Counted from the stretch's first letter, positions 34,029 to 42,900 are shown. The stretch is 64,000 nt of DNA from Oscillospiraceae bacterium Marseille-Q3528 (GCA_018223385.1 JAGTTR010000005.1:1-64000), one strand, 5' to 3'. Program-made: numbers and translations. Notes: a model not told the origin generated them from the letters alone.

Positions 34029-35543
34029 ATGAATACAACAATACTTAATGTGAGCGGAGATTCCGCGGACGACGTTAAGATTGAGGCGGCAGGCAATCTT
34101 CTGAAGGAAGGCAAGCTGGTGGCGTTCCCCACAGAGACCGTGTACGGGCTGGGCGCCAATGCGCTGGACGAGGAGGCTGCTGCCAGAATATACAGTGCCA
34201 AGGGTCGGCCGTCGGACAATCCACTGATCGTGCATATCGCGGACTGGGATGCGCTGGGGCTGATCGTTAAGGAGATCCCGCCGGAGGCGAAGCTCCTGGC
34301 TGATAGGTTCTGGCCGGGCCCGCTGACGATGATTTTCAAGAAAAGTGACCGGGTGCCTTACGGAACCACCGGCGGCCTGGAGACGGTGGCCGTGCGCATG
34401 CCCAGCCATCCGGTGGCCATGAAGCTCATCCGGGCGGGCGGCGGATATATTGCAGCGCCCAGTGCCAACACGTCGGGGCGGCCAAGCCCCACCCGGGCGG
34501 AGCACGTCAAAGAGGATCTGGACGGACGGATCGACATGATCCTGGACGGCGGAGAGGTGAATATCGGCCTGGAATCTACCATTGTGGATCTCAGTGAGGG
34601 CGTGCCCACCATTCTGCGTCCGGGCTACATTACGAAAGAGATGCTGGAAGAGGTGCTGGGAAAGGTCGAAGTGGATCAGGCCATCATCCGGGACGATTCC
34701 AACATTGTGCCGAAAGCGCCGGGCATGAAATATCGCCATTATGCGCCAAAGGCTGATCTGGTGGTGGTGGAGGGCGAGCAGGCTCTGGTCACCGCGCGGA
34801 TCAATGAACTGGTACAGGAAAAACAGGAGCACGGCATGCGGGTGGGCGTCATCTGCACCGAGGAGACGAAAGATTTGTACAATGCGGACGAGATCCGTTC
34901 CGCAGGCAGCAGACAGGACGAGGAATCCATCGCCCGCCATCTGTTTGCGGTGCTGCGGGAATTTGATGAGCTGGACGTGGACTGCATTTACTCGGAATCC
35001 TTTGAGGGGCCGGGCCTGGGACAGGCCATCATGAACCGCCTGTTAAAAGCCGCTGCCCATCAGGTGATCCATATCAACAAGCGGGGCGTTAGCCGTCTCA
35101 ACCGTATTTTATTTGTCAGCAACAGTGCTAACATCATGGGCCCCATGGCAGAAGGCATTGCCAGACGGGAGTTGGAAGGCGTGAACATCGAGGTGCGAAG
35201 CCGGGGACTGGTGGTACTTTTCCCAGAGCCGGTGAACCAGAAGGCCGAGGCGGTCATGATCAGCAACGGCATCCGTATGGACGGCTATATGTCCAAACAG
35301 CTGACCCGGGAGGACATGGGCGACGCCTGTCTGGTGCTGACCCTGAATGAGAAGCAGAAAGAGCGGATCAACGAGGAGTACCCGGAGCAGAAGCTGGTGT
35401 ACACGCTGAGTGAATTCAGCGGCGTGGAGGACACCCAGAATCCCTATGGCGGGGAGCTCACCGACTATGGTCGATGCTTCGAGCAGGTAGAAAAAATGGT
35501 CAAGCGGACGATCGCCAGACTGCGGAGAGAACACAGCATCTAA
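34029..35543 (+). CDS. L-threonylcarbamoyladenylate synthase (Sua5) fused to a degenerate low-molecular-weight phosphatase domain
   Basis: The 504-residue protein joins two domains. Residues 1 to about 345 are Sua5: the YrdC fold (VAFPTETVYGLGANAL, IYSAKGRPSDNPL, SANTSGRPSPT, STIVDLS) plus the Sua5 C-terminal domain, making threonylcarbamoyl-AMP for tRNA t6A. Residues about 357-504 have the fold of low-molecular-weight tyrosine/arginine phosphatases (PMAEGIAR, DGYMSKQLT, NPYGGELTDYG). The P-loop, normally VCxxNxCRSPMAE, reads VSNSANIMGPMAE, and the DPFGG Asp is Asn. Nucleophile, Arg and general acid are all lost, so this half should be inactive. In Bacillus subtilis the counterparts ywlC and ywlE are separate, nearby genes. 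Confidence 0.92.
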   Translation: MNTTILNVSGDSADDVKIEAAGNLLKEGKLVAFPTETVYGLGANALDEEAAARIYSAKGRPSDNPLIVHIADWDALGLIVKEIPPEAKLLADRFWPGPLTMIFKKSDRVPYGTTGGLETVAVRMPSHPVAMKLIRAGGGYIAAPSANTSGRPSPTRAEHVKEDLDGRIDMILDGGEVNIGLESTIVDLSEGVPTILRPGYITKEMLEEVLGKVEVDQAIIRDDSNIVPKAPGMKYRHYAPKADLVVVEGEQALVTARINELVQEKQEHGMRVGVICTEETKDLYNADEIRSAGSRQDEESIARHLFAVLREFDELDVDCIYSESFEGPGLGQAIMNRLLKAAAHQVIHINKRGVSRLNRILFVSNSANIMGPMAEGIARRELEGVNIEVRSRGLVVLFPEPVNQKAEAVMISNGIRMDGYMSKQLTREDMGDACLVLTLNEKQKERINEEYPEQKLVYTLSEFSGVEDTQNPYGGELTDYGRCFEQVEKMVKRTIARLRREHSI

Positions 35544-35588
35544 AAACAGAAGATATACCGGTGAAAAACGTGCAGAGGGATAGCAAGC

Positions 35589-35740
35589 TGTGCGGGCGTG
35601 TCGATGTCATGCGTTGTGCGAGATACAAACGAATAGAGTGCTGTACAGGCGTGTCGATGCCATGCGTTGTGCGAGGTACAAATGAATAGAGCGCTGTGCA
35701 GACGAGCTGACACCGTACGGTGTGCATAGTGGAATGGTGA
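35589..35740. repeat. 53-base tandem repeat, two clear units and a decayed third
   Basis: The word GGCGTGTCGATG recurs at 35595 and 35648, a period of 53. Units 1 and 2 differ at only a few positions (for example CATGCGTTGTGCGAG(A/G)TACAAA(C/T)GAATAGAG(T/C)GCTGT). A third unit from about 35695 is recognisable but degenerate. It lies between the Sua5-fusion and dCMP deaminase genes. No coding potential or spacer structure was seen. Confidence 0.8.
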
Positions 35741-35793
35741 ATCGGCAGGCGGCATGTAAGCAGAATAGAAAAAAGAAACGGAGGAGTACACAG

Positions 35794-36279
35794 ATGAGCG
35801 ATAAGAGACAGGATTATATTACCTGGGATGAGTATTTCATGGGCGTGGCCAAGCTTTCCGGCATGCGTTCCAAAGACCCGAATACGCAGGTGGGCGCCTG
35901 CATCGTCAGTGACAGCAACAAGATTCTGTCCATGGGCTACAACGGCTTCCCTGTGGGCTGCTCCGATGATGAATTCCCGTGGGCCCGGGAAGGGGAACCG
36001 CTGGACAACAAATATCTGTACACAACCCACAGTGAGCTGAACGCGATCCTGAACTATCGCGGCGGCAGCCTGGAAGGGGCGAAGTTGTATGTGACGCTCT
36101 TCCCGTGCAACGAGTGTGCGAAAGCCATCATTCAGGCGGGCATCCGCACGCTGATCTACGACGATGACAAATACATGGACACGCCGTCCGTCATTGCGTC
36201 CAAGCGGATGCTGGACGCAGCCGGTGTGCGGTATTATAGATATAAACGGACAGGAAGAGAGATTTCCATGCAGCTTTAA
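35794..36279 (+). CDS. dCMP deaminase / cytidine-deaminase family (ComEB-like)
   Basis: The 161-residue zinc deaminase converts dCMP to dUMP for dTMP synthesis. Zinc and catalytic residues are visible as THSELNA (His and Glu) and FPCNECAK (two Cys). N-terminal MRSKDPNTQVGACIV and GYNGFPVGCSDDEFPW are typical of the ComEB/dCMP deaminase group. AACGGAGGAG precedes the ATG at 35794; the frame is open a little further upstream without support. Length is typical. Confidence 0.93.
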   Translation: MSDKRQDYITWDEYFMGVAKLSGMRSKDPNTQVGACIVSDSNKILSMGYNGFPVGCSDDEFPWAREGEPLDNKYLYTTHSELNAILNYRGGSLEGAKLYVTLFPCNECAKAIIQAGIRTLIYDDDKYMDTPSVIASKRMLDAAGVRYYRYKRTGREISMQL

Positions 36280-36340
36280 CCTTCTGTGTAACGACGGCTG
36301 CGAAGGTGATGTGAGATTTGAAGAGGTTGAGAACTCTAAA

Positions 36341-36383
36341 AGAAGAACTGCCTTCTTCTTAAAGAAAAAGTGACAGTTCTTCT
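36341..36383 (+). terminator. Hairpin after the deaminase gene, possible terminator
   Basis: AGAAGAACTG (36341-36350) is perfectly complementary to CAGTTCTTCT (36374-36383). An alternative AAGAAG..CTTCTT pairing lies within. There is no proper T-run, so termination is uncertain. Confidence 0.4.
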
Positions 36384-36449
36384 ATATTGCTCTACATGTG
36401 AATAAAGTTTCTGCTGGCAAGGCTTGTGCGTTTGCAGAGGATTGTTTAC

Positions 36450-36692
36450 TTACTCTCCGATGGCCTGTTTGAGTGCCTTGGACAGCTGGTCAGGGCAGGA
36501 AGTCGGGCGGGGACCGCAGTGAATGCCTTCCAGACGGCGGATGGCTTCATGCACATCCATGCCCTCCACGAGAGCAGCTACACCCTGGGTGTTGCCGTTA
36601 CATCCGCCGACGAACTCGACCGATGTCACGATGTTGTTTTCGACTTCTACGTTGATGAGCTGGGAACAGACGCCCTTTGTCTTATATACCAT
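36450..36692 (-). CDS. TSCPD domain-containing small protein (TIGR03905-like)
   Basis: The 80-residue protein shows the diagnostic TSCPDQL near its C-terminus, with further Cys residues at VCSQ, GGCNGNTQG and IHCGPRPTSCPD. The TSCPD domain occurs at the end of some ribonucleotide reductases and as free small proteins; the Cys set suggests metal binding. Its function is unproven. AGGAGGAAA precedes the ATG on the minus strand. It is a lone gene between convergent and divergent neighbours. Confidence 0.88.
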   Translation of the reverse strand: MVYKTKGVCSQLINVEVENNIVTSVEFVGGCNGNTQGVAALVEGMDVHEAIRRLEGIHCGPRPTSCPDQLSKALKQAIGE

Positions 36693-36895
36693 AATCTTTT
36701 CCTCCTAAAGTATATTTTGTGTCAAAACTTATCCACATTCACAAAGCGATCGTGCATAAGAAATCCCGTGATGGCGATATGCCTCAAAGAGGTTTCCTAT
36801 GAAAAGCGATGTGAAGAGATGAGACTTTCAGCATAGTATACCACCGGAGAAGAAATTTTTCTATAAAAAAACAAGAAGAAAAGGATGAATAAATC

Positions 36896-37597
36896 ATGAA
36901 ACGAATTGGAATTATCGGTGCAATGGAAGAAGAAGTTGCACTGTTGAAAGAGCAGATGCAGATTGAGAAAAAGGTGGAGAAAGCGTCCATGGAATTCTGT
37001 GCCGGAAAATTAAACGGACAGGAGGCTGTGGTGGTACGCAGCGGCATCGGTAAGGTCAACGCCGGTATCTGCACTCAGATTCTGGTGGATCTCTTTGAGG
37101 TGGATGCGGTGATCAACACCGGAATCGCCGGTTCTTTGGATGCCAGAATCGACATCGGCGATCTGGTGATCTCCACAGATGCGCTGCATCACGACATGGA
37201 TGCGGTGAACTTTGGCTATGAGCTGGGGCAGATTCCACGGATGGATACGCTGGCATTTCCGGCAGATGAGAAGCTCATTGAGACGGCAGCACAGGTATGC
37301 GCCAAAGTAAACCCGGATATCCGTACCTGGACAGGACGGGTGGTCAGTGGCGACCAGTTTATTTCCGACAAGGCCACCAAAGACCGGATCATCAGCAATT
37401 TCGGCGGCTTCTGTACCGAGATGGAGGGCGCAGCCATCGCCCAGGCCGCTTACCTGAACAAGATTCCGTTTGTGATCCTGCGGGCTATTTCCGACAAGGC
37501 GGATGACAGCGCCACCATGGATTACCCGGCATTCGAGAAAAAAGCCATCGAGCACAGCGTGCGGCTGGTGCTGGGCATGATGGAGGCTCTGGCGTAA
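36896..37597 (+). CDS. mtnN: 5'-methylthioadenosine/S-adenosylhomocysteine nucleosidase
   Basis: MtnN/Pfs (233 residues) cleaves adenine from methylthioadenosine and S-adenosylhomocysteine, clearing products of SAM use and feeding S-ribosylhomocysteine formation. It begins MKRIGIIGAMEEEVALLKEQ, the family signature with the catalytic Glu in AMEEE. NTGIAGSLDA, SGDQFISD, EMEGAAIAQ (ribose-binding Glu) and ISDKADDSA (catalytic Asp) are all present. Length is typical. It fits functionally with metF/metH upstream. The ribosome-binding site is AAAAGGATG-like, not strong. Confidence 0.97.
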   Translation: MKRIGIIGAMEEEVALLKEQMQIEKKVEKASMEFCAGKLNGQEAVVVRSGIGKVNAGICTQILVDLFEVDAVINTGIAGSLDARIDIGDLVISTDALHHDMDAVNFGYELGQIPRMDTLAFPADEKLIETAAQVCAKVNPDIRTWTGRVVSGDQFISDKATKDRIISNFGGFCTEMEGAAIAQAAYLNKIPFVILRAISDKADDSATMDYPAFEKKAIEHSVRLVLGMMEALA

Positions 37598-37694
37598 AGC
37601 TTCACGTTCCGGCGGGATCGTTGAAATGGGATATTTGCCAGACAGTGTCTGTTAAATTGATGAAAGTTGTCGATGAATTGTGCGGCTCCTTCTC

Positions 37695-37723
37695 TTTCCA
37701 TTTTTTACCAGTTCATGTATAAT
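37695..37723 (+). promoter_or_regulatory. Promoter of the membrane-protein gene
   Basis: TTTCCA (37695-37700), a 17-base spacer and TATAAT (37718-37723), 36 bases before the start codon. Confidence 0.55.
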
Positions 37724-37759
37724 AACTGTAAAAATCTGGAAATGGAAGGAGCGTTTTTT

Positions 37760-38743
37760 ATGCTTGAAAAAATGACGGATCTCCAGTTTGTACTGTACGT
37801 GCTGGCCGGGATCAGCGCTGTCGTTTTGTTACAGAAGATAATCGTATCCTTGATTTACAGACACCTGAAAAAAGAGACGGATGGGCTGCCCACCGTCAAC
37901 GATCGCTGGATGAAGCAGCTGAAGCTGAAATACGAAAATACATACAAGATCAACAGCCACATGGCGGATACCCGGCTGTACGTGGACAGGCAGGTAGAGA
38001 AGCTGAAATTCTTTCACGCCCATCTGGCGGGGATGAATTCATTTTACCGGAAAGCGCAGTTGATCTGTATTTTGCTGGGCGGGACAAGCTATGCGCTGGC
38101 GGTCTGGGCCGGGCGCACCGTGGCCGATTGTCACCTTTTTTTCGTCATGGGCATTCTGGCTGCGGTGTTTTTGCAGCTGCTGGACTGTCTGTCGGGCAAT
38201 GAACGCTCCGAAAAAATTGTAAAACAGAACATCACGGATTATTTTGTCAATATTCTGGAGCCCAAGCTGGTGGAGCCGGAGGCATTTGCCGGGACACAGG
38301 TGTTCGGCAGTGCCGGATACCGGGGAGAAAGATTTGCAGATGTGCAGCCACAGCGCGGAGCAGAAAATGGGAGAAGTGCCGGGGAAGGATATGCCGGGGG
38401 AGTCACTGATAAAAGAGTGGCAGAAAGTACAGGAGATCAGGAGTTGCGAAATAGAGAAATGCTATCGGATATGCAACAAAAAGAAGAAACTGGATCGATG
38501 GCCCGTGAAAAAACGGCGGCTGCCCGTGCGTCCGGTCGGTGGCAGTCGTTGAAGCCTTCTTACGGAAACGGCTGGGAAGATTTCCCGGAGGAAAACGCTT
38601 TTGCCGCAGCTGGGAGCATTTCCGACGTGGACGGACAGGCTTTTTCGGCTGGGGAGAAGGATCTGGCAGCAGGCGGACAGTGTGTTTCCCGGGAGGAAGA
38701 GGATAAGATCGTCCGGGAAGTGCTGAAAGAATTTTTGGCGTGA
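37760..38743 (+). CDS. Hypothetical membrane protein
   Basis: The 327 residues start at ATG 37760 after GGAAGGAGC; an upstream in-frame start at 37667 precedes the promoter and is rejected. A hydrophobic N-terminal helix (about 10-30) and two more (about 100-120 and 125-142) flank a basic region with aromatic residues. From about residue 175 the sequence is a long, low-complexity, Gly/Ala/Glu/Arg-rich hydrophilic tail, ending in a charged helix (EEEDKIVREVLKEFL). I do not recognise the family. Topology suggests a membrane protein with a cytoplasmic disordered tail. No function is assigned. Confidence 0.7.
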   Translation: MLEKMTDLQFVLYVLAGISAVVLLQKIIVSLIYRHLKKETDGLPTVNDRWMKQLKLKYENTYKINSHMADTRLYVDRQVEKLKFFHAHLAGMNSFYRKAQLICILLGGTSYALAVWAGRTVADCHLFFVMGILAAVFLQLLDCLSGNERSEKIVKQNITDYFVNILEPKLVEPEAFAGTQVFGSAGYRGERFADVQPQRGAENGRSAGEGYAGGVTDKRVAESTGDQELRNREMLSDMQQKEETGSMAREKTAAARASGRWQSLKPSYGNGWEDFPEENAFAAAGSISDVDGQAFSAGEKDLAAGGQCVSREEEDKIVREVLKEFLA

Positions 38744-38749
38744 ATGCTC

Positions 38750-38778
38750 TTGATATATGAAAAACGATTTGATAGAAT
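38750..38778 (+). promoter_or_regulatory. Promoter of pgi
   Basis: TTGATA (38750-38755), a 17-base spacer and TAGAAT (38773-38778), 47 bases before the start codon. Confidence 0.7.
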
Positions 38779-38825
38779 GAGAGCAGAACAGGGAAAGGGT
38801 ACCTGTAGAAGAAGGAGTGAATCAC

Positions 38826-40172
38826 ATGGATAAAGTGACATTTGACTATTCCAGAGCGGAAGCGTTTATCAATCCCCATGAAGTGGCTTATATGGGACGT
38901 CTTGCAGAGGACGCAAGAAAGCTTCTGCTTTCCAGAGAAGGCGCCGGGAATGATTTCCTGGGATGGCTGGATCTTCCCGTAGATTATGATAAGGAAGAGT
39001 TTGCACGGATTCAGAAAGCAGCGAAGAAGATTCAGGAGGATTCCGAGGTTCTGATCGTCATCGGTATCGGCGGATCTTACCTGGGCGCACGGGCTGCCAT
39101 TGAATTTTTAAGACACAGTTTTTATAACAACGTATCCAAAGAGATCCGCAAGACGCCGGAGATCTATTTTGCAGGCAACAGCATCAGTGGCAGATACCTG
39201 AAAGGCCTCATCGACGTGCTGGGAGACCGGGATTTCTCCATCAACGTGATTTCCAAGTCCGGCACCACCACGGAGCCTGCTATTGCCTTCCGTATTTTCA
39301 AGGAGATCCTGGAGAAAAAATATGGCAAAGAAGAGGCTGCCAAGAGAATTTATGCCACCACAGACAAGGCAAAGGGCGCTTTGAAAAATCTGTCCGACAG
39401 CGAGGGCTACGAGACTTTCGTTGTACCGGATGATGTGGGCGGACGTTTCTCCGTTCTGACCGCAGTTGGACTTCTGCCCATCGCAGTCAGCGGCGCAGAT
39501 ATCACCAAACTCATGGAGGGTGCCGCTTCCGCAAGAGAACGTGCCATCCGCGACGGTTTTGAGCAGAACGATTCCATGAAATATGCGGCTGTCCGCAATA
39601 TTTTACACAGAAAAGGCAAGAGCATTGAGATTCTGGCCAACTACGAGCCCAGCATCCACTATGTATCCGAGTGGTGGAAACAGCTTTGCGGCGAGAGCGA
39701 GGGCAAGGATCACAAGGGCATTTACCCGGCATCCGTTGACCTGACCACTGATCTGCACTCCATGGGACAGTTCATCCAGGACGGCTCCCGCGTCATGTTT
39801 GAGACAGTGCTCAGCGTAGAGGACTGCGACGATAAGGTGATGATCAACGAGGAAGCTGTGGATTTGGACGGCCTGAACTACCTGGCTGGCAAGGATATGG
39901 ATTTCGTCAACAAGAGTGCCATGACAGGAACGATGCTGGCGCACACCGACGGCGAGGTGCCGAACCTGCTTGTGACCGTACCGAAGCAGAACGAATTCTT
40001 CCTCGGCGAGCTGTTCTATTTCTTCGAGTTTGCCATCGCCATCAGCGGCTACCTGAACGGCGTGAACCCGTTTGACCAGGAAGGCGTGGAGAGCTACAAG
40101 CGCAACATGTTTGCCCTTCTTGGCAAGCCGGGATACGAGAAACAGAGAGAAGAGATTCTGAAGAGACTGTAA
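38826..40172 (+). CDS. pgi: Glucose-6-phosphate isomerase
   Basis: Pgi (448 residues, typical of the shorter Gram-positive form) interconverts glucose 6-phosphate and fructose 6-phosphate. Seen are [33 protein letters not shown] (phosphate binding), [20 protein letters not shown] (PGI signature), and the late [18 protein letters not shown] with the catalytic Lys. The ATG at 38826 sits eight bases after GAAGGAG; a GTG at 38817 is part of that ribosome-binding site. Codon use is strongly biased, as expected for an abundant enzyme. Confidence 0.97.
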   Translation: MDKVTFDYSRAEAFINPHEVAYMGRLAEDARKLLLSREGAGNDFLGWLDLPVDYDKEEFARIQKAAKKIQEDSEVLIVIGIGGSYLGARAAIEFLRHSFYNNVSKEIRKTPEIYFAGNSISGRYLKGLIDVLGDRDFSINVISKSGTTTEPAIAFRIFKEILEKKYGKEEAAKRIYATTDKAKGALKNLSDSEGYETFVVPDDVGGRFSVLTAVGLLPIAVSGADITKLMEGAASARERAIRDGFEQNDSMKYAAVRNILHRKGKSIEILANYEPSIHYVSEWWKQLCGESEGKDHKGIYPASVDLTTDLHSMGQFIQDGSRVMFETVLSVEDCDDKVMINEEAVDLDGLNYLAGKDMDFVNKSAMTGTMLAHTDGEVPNLLVTVPKQNEFFLGELFYFFEFAIAISGYLNGVNPFDQEGVESYKRNMFALLGKPGYEKQREEILKRL

Positions 40173-40230
40173 GCGCGGCGTTCCCTGCGGCAGGGGATGA
40201 CCTGCGGCGGCAGAAAACACTGTGGTTGAG

Positions 40231-40283
40231 AAAACCGGCCAAGATGCTGTTCCGCTAGGGAATGGTATTTAGGCCGGTTTTTT
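40231..40283 (+). terminator. pgi terminator
   Basis: AAAACCGGCC (40231-40240) pairs perfectly with GGCCGGTTTT (40272-40281), followed by further T's. The 31-base loop holds a smaller TTCC..GGAA hairpin. Confidence 0.88.
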
Positions 40284-40304
40284 GTGCGAGAAAGGAGTAA
40301 AAAA

Positions 40305-41258
40305 ATGAAAATCGTTATGCTGGAAAAAACATCCTTAGGGGATGATGTCAATATTTCTGCGCTGGAGCAGCTGGGAGAACTGGTGGTTTACGATACCTCC
40401 ACGGAGGAGGAGACGAGAGAGAGGGTGGCGCAGGCCGACGTGATCCTGGTGAACAAGGTGCCCATGAATGCCCGCACGCTGGAAAAAGCGGCCCACGCGA
40501 AGCTTTTATGCGTGACAGCCACGGGAACGAACATCGTGGACATGGATTACTGCCGCAGCCGGAATCTGCCGGTGACGAATGTGGCCGGGTATTCCACAGA
40601 CTCTGTGGCACAGCACACCTTTGCGCTGCTGTTTTATGTGCTGGAAAAGCTGAACTGGTATGATGCTTATGTGAAATCCGGCGCTTACAGCCGCAGCGGT
40701 ATGTTCTGCTGTCTGGATGAGAAGTTTTTCCAGCTGAAAGGAAAGACCTGGGGCATCATCGGTCTGGGCACCATTGGCCGGGAGGTGGCGCGAATCGCAG
40801 AAGCCTTCGGCTGCCGGATTTTGTGCTATTCCGCAACAGGCCGGAAATATGACACGCCCTATGAGCAGGTGGATCTGGAAACGCTGCTGGGCGAGTCGGA
40901 TGTGGTATCCATCCATGCGCCGCTGAATCCGGCCACGGAAAATCTCATGACGAAAGAAAAATTTGCCATGATGAAAAAGAACGCCATCCTCATCAACGTG
41001 GGCCGGGGCCCCATCGTCAATGAAAAGGATCTGACGGAGGTGCTGAACGAAGGCGTTATTGCCGGTGCCGGACTGGATGTGCTGAGCGCGGAGCCTATGA
41101 AAGCGGACAATCCGTTGCTGGCGGTACAGGACAGCCGGAAGCTGGTCATCACGCCCCATATCGCCTGGGCGTCTGTGGAAGCCAGACAGAAGCTGGTGGA
41201 CGAAGTGGCGGAAAACGTGCGGGCGTGGATGAACGGAACGCCGCGGAATCTGGTATAG
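40305..41258 (+). CDS. D-2-hydroxyacid dehydrogenase (NAD-dependent)
   Basis: From the ATG at 40305 (GAAAGGAG before it) the protein has 317 residues. It is a D-isomer 2-hydroxyacid dehydrogenase: NAD-binding GIIGLGTIGREVARIAEAFG, the Arg region NVGRGPIVNEKDL, a Glu in GAGLDVLSAEP, and catalytic His in TPHIAWAS. Possible substrates include glycerate/hydroxypyruvate or a 2-keto acid. Sequence alone does not decide among them, though CYSATGRKY after the Rossmann motif suggests NAD(H) rather than NADP(H). It may share a transcript with the MFS gene 33 bases downstream. Confidence 0.93.
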   Translation: MKIVMLEKTSLGDDVNISALEQLGELVVYDTSTEEETRERVAQADVILVNKVPMNARTLEKAAHAKLLCVTATGTNIVDMDYCRSRNLPVTNVAGYSTDSVAQHTFALLFYVLEKLNWYDAYVKSGAYSRSGMFCCLDEKFFQLKGKTWGIIGLGTIGREVARIAEAFGCRILCYSATGRKYDTPYEQVDLETLLGESDVVSIHAPLNPATENLMTKEKFAMMKKNAILINVGRGPIVNEKDLTEVLNEGVIAGAGLDVLSAEPMKADNPLLAVQDSRKLVITPHIAWASVEARQKLVDEVAENVRAWMNGTPRNLV

Positions 41259-41291
41259 AAGTTGACAGAAATGGAGAGGAACGGAAGGGGA

Positions 41292-42746
41292 ATGGACAAG
41301 CAGAGTTTGACGCGGCTCCAGCGGCAGCTGACCGGAAAATATGTGGCGACCAACGGATTGTTCTGGATGGCCTATGTGTGCATCTGGGGTTTCGGTGCGG
41401 TTTATCTGAAAGGAAAAGGCTTTTCCAGCACGGAGACGGGGATCATCACCGCATTGGGCGGCCTGATCTCTGTGGTTTTTCAGCCATTGCTGGCGGCCAG
41501 GATGGAAAACGGCGGCAGCCTGTCGGTGCGGCAGGCGTTCATGCTCTGCCTGGGGGCAGCCTGTATTTGTGATGTGGTGCTGCTTGTGTGCCCGGCAGCG
41601 GCGGCGTTGGCGCTGGCCTGCCTGTTCCTGGCAGTGATGGCGCTGTTTCAGATGAATTCAGCGGTGCTGAATTCTCTTGGCATGGAATATGTGAACCTTG
41701 GCATACCGGTGAACTATGGTCTGGCCAGAGGGGCAGGCTCCGTCTGCTTTGCCTTGCTGTCACTGGCACTGGGATTTGTGACGGAGCGCTTCGGTGTGGA
41801 TGCGCTGATTGTGCTGTCACTGGTATTCAGCCTGTGCCTCATCGGACTGCTGGCGACATACCAGAGTACCCGAAAGTTGAAGGAAATGTATGGGCTTGGC
41901 AGCCGAGTGCCTGAAAAAGTCAATTCAAGTTCTCCCCAACCGGAGGATTCTTCTCATCCAATAGATTCGACGAAATTCGACGCTGACAGTTCACAGAAGG
42001 CAGAGGCAGGCAATGTTGCACCAACAGCTATGCCAACAACAGAGAATTCGTCAGCGAGCACAACCGCAGCGATACATCCATCAGCAACCGCAACTCCGGC
42101 GTCAGAGATTGACTCCATCGCAGCCCGGCGCACACGGGAGCAAGACGCATCAGTCCCCTCCCCCGGCATGCGCGCCATGTTCGCCGCTGACCGGGGGCTT
42201 CTCATCCTGCTCCTGGGCTTTTTCCTGATTTTTGTGGGCCATTTCATGAACAACACCTACATGATCGACCTGGTGGGGCGGTTTGGCGGTTCGGATGCGG
42301 ACATGGGCATCGCCACGGCGTTTGCGGCGTCCCTGGAACTGCCCGCAATGATTTTGGTAAATTTTCTTGTAAAACGAATTTCTTCGGCCAATGTTTTGCG
42401 GATCAGTGCTGTTTCCTATGTGATGAAGACCGTGATCCTGCTGGGGGCTGTGAACATGCCGGTACTGCTGCTGTCCCAGCTGTGCCAGTTCGGGGCCTAT
42501 GCGTTCTTTGTTCCGGCCTCCGTGTACTACATCAACGAGCGGGTGCCCGATCAGTACAAAGTCACGGGCCAGTCGGCGCTGGGCATGGCGACCATGGGCC
42601 TGGGCGGCGCTGTAGGCAACTTCCTGGGCGGCCGGGTGCAGGATGTGTTCGGTGTCTCCGGCATGGTGGTGGTCTGCGTGACCTGCACCATTGTCGGGGC
42701 GATGTTTACTTTTGCCGGATTGGGAAAAAACCACGCCAAAAATTAA
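41292..42746 (+). CDS. MFS transporter with a long low-complexity central loop
   Basis: The 484 residues hold two six-helix halves (about 15-200 and 295-480), as in the major facilitator superfamily. The N-terminal half resembles nucleoside/oligosaccharide:H+ symporter-like members (FWMAYVCIWGFGAVYLKGKGFS). The central cytoplasmic loop (about 205-290) is unusually long and rich in Ser, Thr, Ala and Pro, and its codons and base composition differ from the flanks. The start is uncertain: ATG 41292 lies right after GGAAGGGGA, with TTG 41262 and ATG 41271 as alternatives. The substrate is unknown; the neighbouring dehydrogenase suggests a carboxylate or sugar acid (weak inference). Confidence 0.85.
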   Translation: MDKQSLTRLQRQLTGKYVATNGLFWMAYVCIWGFGAVYLKGKGFSSTETGIITALGGLISVVFQPLLAARMENGGSLSVRQAFMLCLGAACICDVVLLVCPAAAALALACLFLAVMALFQMNSAVLNSLGMEYVNLGIPVNYGLARGAGSVCFALLSLALGFVTERFGVDALIVLSLVFSLCLIGLLATYQSTRKLKEMYGLGSRVPEKVNSSSPQPEDSSHPIDSTKFDADSSQKAEAGNVAPTAMPTTENSSASTTAAIHPSATATPASEIDSIAARRTREQDASVPSPGMRAMFAADRGLLILLLGFFLIFVGHFMNNTYMIDLVGRFGGSDADMGIATAFAASLELPAMILVNFLVKRISSANVLRISAVSYVMKTVILLGAVNMPVLLLSQLCQFGAYAFFVPASVYYINERVPDQYKVTGQSALGMATMGLGGAVGNFLGGRVQDVFGVSGMVVVCVTCTIVGAMFTFAGLGKNHAKN

Positions 42747-42775
42747 AAAGAAAATTAAAAAATAGGGAAATTTCC

Positions 42776-42804
42776 TTGACTGCCTCCAAAGGATATCTTA
42801 TATT
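42776..42804 (+). promoter_or_regulatory. Promoter of the type IV pilus operon
   Basis: TTGACT (42776-42781), a 17-base spacer and TATATT (42799-42804), 96 bases before pilB. It is the only clear promoter found for the operon's first half. Confidence 0.75.
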
Positions 42805-42807
42805 TAT

Positions 42808-42886
42808 GGCAGGTTAGTCTTTTTAAATGAGACCTGCCGCAGAAGGAATGTCCTGTATTGCAGCATTCTTTTTGGCGGGCAGGCAG
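42808..42886 (+). promoter_or_regulatory. Structured leader of the pilus operon, possible attenuator
   Basis: Bases 42843-42850 (AAGGAATG) pair with 42864-42871, followed by T's, forming a terminator-like hairpin ahead of pilB. Upstream, ACCTGCC (42832-42838) can pair with GGCAGGT (42808-42814) or, alternatively, with GGCAGG at 42878-42883. It does not match the c-di-GMP riboswitch classes I know. The function is inferred only. Confidence 0.4.
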
Positions 42887-42900
42887 AAGGAAGCGAAAAA

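Noticed and set aside
35589..35740. Short CRISPR-like array
   Set aside because: The units are 53 bases and contiguous, with no unique spacers between repeats and no cas genes nearby.
42808..42900. c-di-GMP riboswitch upstream of the pilus operon
   Set aside because: Neither the class I core (GGTCACGCACAGGGCAAACC type) nor the class II core could be found, so only a generic structured leader is reported.
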